NCBI GenBank assembly: GCA_020310875.1 | Contig: CM035408.1 | Coordinates: 146,798,407-146,862,406, forward strand | Length of the DNA: 64,000 bases | Reading direction: 5' to 3' | Origin: Ceratopteris richardii | Taxonomy: Eukaryota > Streptophyta > Polypodiopsida > Polypodiales > Pteridaceae | Shown: positions 56,581 to 64,000 of the stretch, in pieces | How positions within the stretch are numbered: position 1 is the first letter of the stretch | Layout: each line of letters begins with the position of its first letter | Translations under genes and position numbers: made by a program | Notes under the pieces: generated by a model | Told to the model about the DNA's origin: nothing | The model's input: the letters and a program-made list of their open reading frames with translations, nothing else | Databases searched by the model: none

Positions 56581-57040
56581 CCAAGATGCCCAAATCATTG
56601 GTGCCATAACGTGCTTACATCTTTATCTTTTGTAATAGTTAAAGCACTTAACTCATACAAGTTATCCTGTCGTATGCCTTTACCTACAACATTACCTGAT
56701 AAATCCATGATTTCTGCACCACTCTTATTGAAGTGAACTTCAAGTCCATGATCTATTATTGCAAAAATTGACAACAAATTTCTTTTAAGTGTAAGTACAT
56801 AGAGAACATCGGATAACTTTTTCTCAGCACCTGGAGAAGTGATAAAAGAGATGGTTCCAACTCCTTCGGTTGGACACTTGGAGTCATTTCCCACCACTAC
56901 ATTGATGGATTCTAGCAGAGGCACTAGGGTGGGTGAATGCAGGTGGGTGAATTCAAATAGGTGCAACATTAACATTAGCTGAAGCACCAAGACCAGTGTT
57001 CAACGATGAAGCCATCATGTAATCACTCAAATAATCTACT
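56581..57040 (-). pseudogene. gag-pol: C9 gag start fused to protease/pre-integrase
   Basis: The minus strand near 56960-57020 begins with MMASSLNTGLGASANVNVAP, a gag start, and then passes at once into the protease end (INVVVGNDSKCP) and pre-integrase LSDVLYVLTLKRNLLS (56595-56900). The body of gag and the protease active site are missing, so an internal deletion is likely. Confidence 0.7.
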
Positions 57041-57100
57041 GATATTCTAGTCTGCTAGTAGGCTAAAATAGTGATACTTCTAGCTATTCGAACCTTATGG

Positions 57101-57111
57101 CTCTGATACCA
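57101..57111 (-). promoter_or_regulatory. C9 primer-binding site
   Basis: Minus strand TGGTATCAGAG, directly inside the LTR. Confidence 0.88.
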
Positions 57112-57679
57112 TGTAAGACAATAGTTACGCAATATAACACAGAAGTAGTAGTAGAGAAGATAACAGATATAGGAGAATCTCAACAATTTTCTACTAATAG
57201 CAAGTACAAATATGATGGCGTTGTCCACCCGTGCGCTCTCAAGGTAGAGCTTAAATGATGATCTACACAACTCTAGATAGGGAGATACAAGGTAGAGGTA
57301 CGCTGGCTCAATTCAATGTCTCAGGTAGTGCAGAAGTCATGTATATATAGGATCATGGGTGGCCTTCCGTGGACGGCTATACATGGGCGATAGAGCGTAT
57401 GTGGCCACTGCCCGCATAATTGCCATACACGGCTTAGGCCGGTTGAACTGACCTAACAAATATAAATGATTTCTGACTCCGACAGGGAATATTCCATGGA
57501 ATATTCCCTTTACCATCGCAGGGTTGCTACCCTCGGACCCCCACCAAGGAGCCCGCTGGCCCCCTAGGACCCCCCAGCCAAGGGTTGCTCACCGCTACCC
57601 CAAACCCCACAATTGGGGACCCTGGTAAATCCCTTTCCTTATAATACCGTACATGGTCCAATATGACCTTCATCCAACA
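57112..57679 (-). repeat. C9 5' LTR with 24-bp perfect palindrome
   Basis: Plus strand TGTAAGACAATAG to CATCCAACA, about 568 bp; left edge firm, right edge inferred from terminal CA. TATATATA near 57342-57349. A perfect palindrome lies at 57485-57508 (half-site GGGAATATTCCA). The right half is GC-rich, unlike the surroundings. Confidence 0.65.
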
Positions 57680-57799
57680 TGCAAGTTGGGATTCCCATCA
57701 ATTGGGTAATGCACGCTTGGCTTCTCCTCATAATGGGGGCCTTATAAAATGTGCATACAATCATGAGGGGTAGACATTGATCATATAGTAACAAGGATT

Positions 57800-59142
57800 T
57801 GGTGCCAATGTCACGGAAACAAAAGGTAATTGGTTGCCAATGGGTATATAAACCTAAAAGAAAATCAAATGGATTAGTTTGCAGGTACAAGGCAAGATAA
57901 GTTGCCAAAGGATGCTCACAAACTCATGGTATAGACTATGATGAAACATTCTCACCAGTTGCAAAGATGAATATAATCAGAACATTGATAAGTGTAGCTA
58001 TTGCAAGGAATTGGAGATTCCTCCAACTTGATGTGACAAGTGCATCCTTAAATGGTTGGATAATTGAAGAGGTATACATGTCATAACCACCAAGTTTTGA
58101 AAACCCTAATCATCCATATTATGCTTGCAGACTTAAGAAAGCATTGTACCTTCTCTATTCATCAAAGGGATCACAATGAGGTTATCTATCTATGTGTATA
58201 TGTAGATGATATAATTGTGAGAGGTGATGATCTAAATGGCATTCAAAGGATCAAGAGACACATGCAAGACGAGTTCAAAATTTGTGACTTAGGTGAGCTC
58301 ACATATTTCCTAGGTATGCAGGTGATATACACAGATGAAGGAATGTATTTGACTCAGAGAAGATACATTCCACATCTACTACTTAAGGTCAAAATGGAGG
58401 ACTCTAAACGTGCAGGTACACCTTTGGAGATGAATCATAAACTTAGTGTTTATGAAGGTGAGAAAATTGAAGACATTAAACAGTATCAAAACTTGGCAGG
58501 TAGCTTGATATATGCTACTCATACAAATTAGACATCTCATATAGTGTGGGAGTGCTTAGTCAATTCATGCACTCACCAAGAAGACCACACATGGATGCAA
58601 CTAAGAGAGTACTTAAGTATATAAGGTATAATCAATGAAGGTATATTCTATCCTTACTCTTCAGATTGGATATCAAAATCTATTGAGATGTAGATTGGGC
58701 AGGAGTTAAGGATGATAGAAGAAGTACCTCTAGTTACTTAGCATTTGCAGGTTCAAAGCTAGTGTCATGGAGTTCCAAGAAGCAACCTATAGTTGCTTTA
58801 TCCTCAACTGAAGTAGAGTACAAAGGTTTCACCATAGCAACTCAAGAGGCAATATGGTTAAAAGCATTGTATACAGATTTGGGACTTGTGAGTTCCAAAC
58901 CTCACATATTTGGAGATAATGTAAGTTCCATGCATCTAGGAACAAACCCTATTTTCCATGCAAGAACCAAACACATAGAGGTTCATTACCACTTCATTAT
59001 GGAGAAGCTCATGGCAAAGGATATTGACATTTCTTTTGTTCCAACTGAAAATCAAGTAGCAGATATGATGACAAAGGCACTTGATGGAATAAAGCTTTGT
59101 AGGTTCAAAGCTATGGCAGGAATTCAACCTATTCGAGAATGA
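57800..59142 (+). pseudogene. pol: C8 RT and RNase H, after the nested block
   Basis: Resumes with VIGCQWVYKPKRKSNGLVCR near 57820, [22 protein letters not shown], then a deletion after ACRLKKALY (about 58150) to the catalytic YVDDIIVRG at 58198-58225. RT ends about 58530 with a stop. RNase H (58700-59142) has DRRSTSSYLAFAGS, SSTEVEYKGFTIATQEA, ARTKHIEVHYHF and ADMMTKALDG. Several stops. Confidence 0.88.
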
Positions 59143-59160
59143 AGACTCAAGCATACTTTA

Positions 59161-59174
59161 GCTTGAGGGGGAGT
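59161..59174 (+). promoter_or_regulatory. C8 polypurine tract
   Basis: GCTTGAGGGGGAGT directly before the 3' LTR. Confidence 0.85.
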
Positions 59175-60262
59175 TTTTGGAACATCAAGCTTACACTATG
59201 CTTGAGGTGGATTTGATCTACATCAAAAAGCTATCGCTTGGATTATGTCGAAGGAATATCCGTTGGAGAGTTCTTTTTTTCTTATGCTCATTTATTGTAT
59301 TTGTTAAAAAAAGATTTTTCATGGATCTTTTACCATTGTAAAAGCCTAGAGCTTTACACATGTAAAAGTAGAAATATAGAGCCCAATTAGTCCCACGAAT
59401 TTTTGGTGTTTGAGTTGCATTCAAATCAATCAAGCAATCACCTAAAAGTATCAAACTAGATCTTCACTTTTCCTAGATTGTAGGAAAGTGAATTGATTCC
59501 CTCCAACAACATTTCCAAACTTCATTTGAATTCCAAAGCCACTTGTATAGGTCGTGGAGCACTTGAAAAGTCTATATAAAGACTTTAAATCACTTGTACA
59601 TGAAATGGATGCAATAATACACTTGTGACTATCAGTCTTGCTCCTTCATTTTTCTGCATCATCTTCTTTGCCAACAGCAAGCTTATAGAGGCTGTTGCTT
59701 TTTCTATAGAGTTGTAATTGGATGAGAGATAGCTAATTGAAAAGTTATTAGTTTCTAGTTTATGATTCTAAATTTTCATAGCATTTTGTTTGGTAGATTG
59801 GGAGAAATCTCAGTTTTTCTATCTCGGGGTCAATCTCTACATATTCTTAAAAAATAGTAGGTACCATCATTGACTGTCTAATTCATTCCAATATCATATG
59901 TTGCTTATTCCTTATACTCTTGTGCATTATATACACTCAACCTTATTTTTATCACTCCCATAAAAGTATTTTTTTCTAATTGTAATCACGCTAGTTGCTA
60001 TGCGCATTTGAAGTTCATTGTCTCTTCCAAGATAGTAACTTTTTTGAGCTACTCAATGTGCAAACCTATCTGTTTTGTATCGACTCTTTCTCCTTGATGA
60101 TCCAAAGTACATAGTGCATTTTATTGCGCTTATCACATGCCTATAAGGTCTACTTGAGTCTCCATAAACTCAAGGGCTGGTCTAGTGCCGGTTGGGTGGA
60201 CCAAACTTTGTCGCTTGGCAACTCACTTTTCTACCTTCTATAAGCTTTTCGAAGTTCTTTCA
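59175..60262 (+). repeat. C8 3' LTR
   Basis: 1,088 bp. Matches the 5' LTR at both ends. About 430 bp (59615-60055) have no counterpart in the 5' LTR, either an insertion here or a deletion there. Its first bases are TTTTGG for TGTTGG. TATA-like TCTATATAAAG near 59571. Confidence 0.85.
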
Positions 60263-60479
60263 GGTTCTCCCATAGGGAAATCATAATCATTGGTTCTAAA
60301 CTAGACAAGGAGGCAATGGCCACCTACCTTGAACTCATTGTAATTATTTGGGTGAGGGATTAATTTTATCGTAGAAGGGAAAGACATGGGTGGGCAAACA
60401 TGCACATCCACAACTTCCATTGTTGATATTATTCCTTCGAACAAATCAATACCTTTCATGAGGAGATGATGCTAACCCT
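60263..60479 (+). repeat. Repeat R, right part, after C8
   Basis: GGTTCTCCCATAGGG... matches 61736-61955 closely and continues the left part that ends at 44304. It is cut at 60480 by the C10 LTR. Confidence 0.8.
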
Positions 60480-60774
60480 TGTTGAAAGACTTGTCTTAGG
60501 TGTGTGTAGAAGTGCGAGAGACAAACAAGAAGCACATAGGAGCACAAATGCAACAAGAAGCACAGAGAAGATGGATGGTTGGAATAGCTCTCAATGAAGT
60601 AAACTAAAGTAAGAGGTGAATAATATCTTTAAGTACAAAGTACCACCACATATGATTGAATCATGTATGTGGTAACATGGGGAAAAAACCTCTAGGCAAC
60701 ACTAGAGTAGAAAGTGGCCATGTATGGGGAAAAGGTTCACATCAAAGCTACTTGAGGAACACATAAGTGTAACA
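60480..60774 (-). repeat. C10 3' LTR
   Basis: 295 bp. Minus strand TGTTACACTTATG to CTTTCAACA, preceded by the polypurine tract CTCCAGGGGGTT (60775-60786 on the plus strand). Confidence 0.82.
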
Positions 60775-60789
60775 AACCCCCTGGAGCAA

Positions 60790-60985
60790 ATGATGTGAAA
60801 ACATACAGGGAGTGATAGATCAACCCTGACTAGGCAATAAGCCTAAACCTTTGCAAAAATCTTCAAACTTTTCTCATGGAAGAGCTTTGGTGAATATGTC
60901 TACCTCATTATCTTGTGTAGGAACATATACTAAATCAATATCTCCTGCATGAAGGTGCTCTCTCATAGTCCTAGAGATATTGTCA
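60790..60985 (-). pseudogene. pol: C10 copia RNase H C-terminus
   Basis: Minus strand: MREHLHAGDIDLVYVPTQDN, then EVDIFTKALP, stop, EKFEDFCKGLGLL, the usual end of copia pol just before the polypurine tract. Truncated at 60985, where an LTR fragment of the C3 family begins. Confidence 0.82.
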
Positions 60986-61222
60986 AATTACATATTTTTC
61001 CGAACATTTTATCTCTCTCGATTATGTTTATCTATACTAACTCGCATTGTAAAAGCTATATAAGCATGGCCCATGTGTAGATCTACATAGCATTGTGCAT
61101 CAGTAATCCCTTCATCTTTGTAGCTCCATTATTTTTTACGATTTGAGAATTTGAGTTCTCTATCTCTCGGTTTTTTTTCTTAAGTGTTTAGCAGTCTATT
61201 CTGTTGCGTTATCATTTGTTAC
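60986..61222 (+). repeat. LTR fragment of the C3/C4 family, right end
   Basis: Matches 63264-63523 of the solo LTR (AGATATTGTCAAATTACA to GTTACA). The flank after it (CATGTTTGGAAGA...) also matches the flank after the solo LTR. Confidence 0.75.
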
Positions 61223-62100
61223 ACATGTTTGGAAGAACACAGCACTTCGAGACTCATGCGTCTAATATATATTAATTCACACAATGGAATTCTAAATAGA
61301 TGTCATTTGTAATAATGTTTTTCCAACCAATGACTACCTAGCAGTTGATCAACTTCGAATGCATGCTCATCTCTCCCTCAGAGTTAGGTTTTTGAGTTTT
61401 TTAATTTTTTACAAAAAGGATTATGCAATTTTTTTTACGACATAAATTTACAGGAATCACTGGATTTTTTACCATTCTGCAACAAGAAACAATGCTCACT
61501 AGTCTCTTTTTGGCAATACTTAGCATGTCATTTACAACTTCCTTGATAATGTCTTGACAACAAAACACTTCCAAATGCCATATGGGAGTACGTTCTCATT
61601 TCTTAGCTTCTACAATAATGTAAAAATTATTGGTGAGGTTATAAAAGATCTTTGCCTTGTAGCTTAGATTAAGTTGTTCCGCATGAATTATATTATTTGC
61701 AACGGTTTATAAGTGCATGTATTTCTTGAATAGGGGTTCTCCCATAGGGGAACCATAATCATTGCTTGTAAACTAGACAAGGAGGCAATGACCACCTACC
61801 TTGAACTCATTGTAATTATTTGGGTGAGGGATTAAGTGTATCTCATAAGGTAAAGACATGGGTAGGTGAAAATGCACATTCACCACTTTCATTGTTGATA
61901 TTGTTCCTTGAGACAAATAGATCCCTTTCATGAGGAGATGATGCTAATGCTTGATAAGAAACTTGTGGTAGTAAAAATGATTATGGTGGTAAAAATGATC
62001 CGATGTTTAGACATTCCAATAGTTTCTCTCAATACACATGAGGAAGGAGATGGTTTGGTTCCACACCCAAGGATTAGGAATACCATTAAGAGACTAGGAG
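61223..62100 (+). repeat. Repeat R, second copy with unoccupied C8 site
   Basis: 61330-61740 matches 43975-44304 and 61736-61955 matches 60263-60479. Across the join it reads GGGGTTCTCCCATAG with one GGTTC. No coding recognised. Confidence 0.75.
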
Positions 62101-62855
62101 AGTAGCACATCAGCTCGTGTCCTCTTTATATTCACATATGAATGCATAGCATTTCAATCATAAAATTTCACAAGAGAGTAGGTGTTTCTTTTAAGCAAGT
62201 TCAATCATTGAGATCTATTCTTCTGGACTAGCTTGAATTAATTTGAAAGTATAATGAAGGGTGATTATAGAACCCACGGGATCCTCTAAATCTTGCAAAG
62301 CAAAGCTTGGATGTGTTGCAACTACTAGGATACATAGTCAAAAGGTATGCTATGGTAAATTTTGGGAAGGGAAGGCCCTAAATCCAGACTTGGTAAATAG
62401 TTTGAACTTGGTAGCCCAAAACCCTAACAATCCTCCAAAGGTGTTGGTCTTAACATCTCACGACCTAAGTGGAGAGGGATGTCCAATTGTGGCCCATAGG
62501 GATTGGATCCGTGCCCCATCCTTAAGAGTCTAAGGGCCCAACCAACTCAAAGAGTAAAGTATTATTTATTCAATGGTGAAGAACATGATTATACAACTCT
62601 GACCTATTCTCGCATATAATCTAATAAACCGTGGAGAGCTAATTGTTATCTTGTAACACACTCCTAAACCTATAATGGCAATGTTATCAAAGATTATGCA
62701 CAAATCTTGCTAATGAATCTTTTTCTTTTCGAAGTTACCAATGATTGGAAAGCACCTTGTATGAAAGGGTGGGAAACCCTCTACTTATAGTTTGATATAG
62801 ATATGTGGAGTCCGAGATGGATTGGACCTATGACTTCCTCCCAGATAGTTCATGT
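62101..62855. other. No gene recognised
   Basis: An open stretch at 62261-62533 (90 codons) has no known domain and stops around it. Probably old repeat DNA. Confidence 0.3.
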
Positions 62856-63523
62856 TGTTAGATATACTCAATACTCCACACTCAAGTGACCACAAATGGT
62901 CCATGTTGATCTAAGTTGTAAAACCCTCATTATGAGAAGAAGCCATTATGAGAGCCTAGACATTTGTGGACATTATGAGAGCCTCGACATTATGAGACCC
63001 TAACATCCAAGTTAGATGAGGTCTATGTGTGACTATTCATGGTGGTAAATGATCTTTCTCAGCCTATCCTTTAGGTTATGTAAGGCATAAACTTTCTTAC
63101 CATTGGGTTGCCATTTAAGGACAAAATAAAGGCATTGTGGCACCACATAGTTTCCCCATAGAAGCTTAATGTGGGGAGTGCAAAGGGGGTCAGGGCTTGC
63201 CCCCTTCTATAGGGTCTGGGAGGCCTATCCGCTCGGTTTGTATGGCAAAGATGATAGGGTTTCTGGTCATAGAGATATTGTCAAATTACATATTTTGCCG
63301 ACTATTTTGTCTCTCTTGACTATGTTTATCTATACTGACTCCCACTGTAAAAGCTATATAAGCATGGCCCATGTGTAGATCTACATAGCATTGTGCATCA
63401 ATAAGCCCTTCATCTTTGTAGCTGCATTATTTTTTACAATTTGAGAATTTGAGTCCTCTATCTCTTGGTTTTTTTTCTCAACTATGTCTAGTGGTCTATT
63501 CTGCTGCGCTATTATTTCTTACA
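62856..63523 (+). repeat. Solo LTR of the C3/C4 family
   Basis: 668 bp, TGTTAGATATACTC to TTTCTTACA, with perfect 5-bp target duplications CATGT at 62851-62855 and 63524-63528, and no internal element sequence on either side. AAGCTATATAAGC near 63350 is the likely TATA region. Contains the middle segment missing from the C3 LTR. Confidence 0.88.
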
Positions 63524-63840
63524 CATGTTCCGAAGACCACAACCCTTCAACACTCATGAGTCTATATATTGATTCACACAATGGCATTCTAAATAGATGT
63601 CGTTTGCAGTAATGTTTTTCCATGTCCACTGCTCTTAGCCATGTAGCAAGATCTGATTAAAGTGGGTTTTAGAACATACCCTCTATAGAGTTCCAACTCA
63701 GAACTCAAAGTTCTTGCAATAGTTCTGAAACCCATCTCGCCCATGCGTTGCTCCATGGCTCAGGGAGTTCGACTTCTACATGAGAAGAGAGTTTCCTGTC
63801 CAAAAGGACGGCGAAAAGAGTAAAAAAATTATTCACCGCC
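63524..63840. other. Flank of solo LTR, then unassigned sequence
   Basis: 63524-63625 matches 61223-61320. From about 63630 the sequence matches nothing else in the window and is less AT-rich. It may be the 5' region of the candidate gene at 63841. Confidence 0.4.
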
Positions 63841-64000
63841 ATGAAAAAACACATTACTTTCCTCAAAATCCCTATTCACATCAAGCGTTCACAGCATTCC
63901 GTCCCTCTGTCTGTTCCATCTTCCTCTGTAAACGGAGAAGCGATAGAACATGAACTGCTCCCACCTGAAAGTGAAAGCTTTACGGTACAAGTTCCATCCA
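63841..64000 (+). CDS. Candidate host gene, first exon, cut by window end
   Basis: ATG at 63841 in a good plant context (CACCGCCATGA), first Met after an in-frame TGA near 63779, then 53 open codons to the last base. It begins MKKHITFLKIPIHIKRSQHS, basic and without acidic residues for the first 30 positions, then GEAIEHELLPPESESF. The basic, hydroxylated start would fit an organelle targeting peptide, but this is only inference. No retroelement motif and no second copy in the window. Short open length means chance cannot be excluded. Confidence 0.35.
   Translation, partial: MKKHITFLKIPIHIKRSQHSVPLSVPSSSVNGEAIEHELLPPESESFTVQVPS

Larger units (their letters stand above)
54626..57679 (-). mobile_element. 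C9: minus-strand copia, RNase H and 3' LTR deleted
   Basis: Right to left: LTR, PBS, gag start, protease/pre-integrase, integrase, RT, ending inside the RT-RNase H link at G6. Almost all gag is deleted. It interrupts C8 between integrase and RT. Confidence 0.85.
44305..60262 (+). mobile_element. C8: copia element holding G6 and C9
   Basis: TGTTGG at 44305 to TTTCA at 60262 with a perfect 5-bp target duplication GGTTC (44300-44304 and 60263-60267). Contains 5' LTR, PBS, gag, protease, integrase (cut at 47134), then the G6-C9 insertion, then RT, RNase H, polypurine tract and 3' LTR. Related to C5/C6 by gag and pol sequence. About 250 codons (integrase C-terminus and RT start) are missing around the nested block. 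Confidence 0.9.

Noticed and set aside
57540..57760. Third copy of that segment (CTCATAATGGGGGCC)
   Set aside because: Only a short string is shared. The rest does not align by eye.
62261..62533. 90-codon open frame as a host gene
   Set aside because: No domain, no good start context, and it lies between repeat copies.

Overview
This window looks like plant nuclear intergenic DNA that is almost entirely retrotransposon. Every long reading frame I can assign belongs to a Ty3/gypsy or Ty1/copia LTR element (gag, aspartic protease PR, reverse transcriptase RT, RNase H, integrase INT). The elements are nested, truncated and mostly full of stops. Primer-binding sites of the TGGTATCAGAG type (initiator-Met tRNA) and the copia and gypsy protein families are typical of plants. 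The AT-rich, deeply layered, decayed nest suggests a large-genome seed plant, possibly a gymnosperm, but the sequence alone does not fix the species. No rRNA, tRNA or CRISPR is seen. The only candidate host gene is an open first-exon-like stretch at 63841-64000, cut by the window end.

Layout. 1-11723: a large gypsy element (G1), 5' end outside the window, with gag, RT, RNase H, INT, then a protease domain after the integrase, then a broken 4.1-kb extra reading frame, polypurine tract and 3' LTR. It sits in an old copia RT (C1, minus strand, 11724-11945). 12817-17997: minus-strand copia C2. 18205-19032 and 33313-33370: an old gypsy (G2) split inside its RT by a 14.3-kb copia nest (C3, 19033-33312). 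C3 holds a minus-strand copia of the same LTR family (C4), whose gag holds copia C5, whose left LTR holds copia C6. A deletion later fused the RNase H of C6 to the integrase of C5.

33790-36798: minus-strand gypsy RNase H (G3) broken by another gypsy LTR (G4) that carries a dense cluster of TTGAC W-box cores, followed by low-complexity DNA. 36799-41845: minus-strand copia C7 (same family as C2) holding a complete small non-autonomous LTR element N1 (37799-40279). N1 contains an array of short hairpins whose stems change together while the 9-base loop stays nearly constant. 41890-43740: gypsy integrase end and LTR (G5) with long TA microsatellites.

44305-60262: copia C8 with a perfect GGTTC target duplication. 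It contains the best-preserved element of the window, gypsy G6 (47135-about 54625; open gag-PR of 671 codons and open RT-RNase H-INT of 981 codons), joined by deletion to minus-strand copia C9 (to 57679). A second copy of the C8 target repeat at 61330-61960 shows the unoccupied site. 60480-63640: copia fragment C10, an LTR fragment, unassigned repeat DNA and a solo LTR with perfect CATGT target duplications.

The genes do not form a host pathway. They are polyproteins for element replication: gag packages RNA, PR cuts the polyprotein, RT/RNase H makes cDNA and INT inserts it. Nearly all are dead. G6 has the best-preserved pol but lacks its 3' LTR here. The points most worth a second look are the integrase-then-protease order in G1, the covarying hairpin array in N1, the W-box cluster in G4, and the TATA-proximal palindromes shared by several LTRs.
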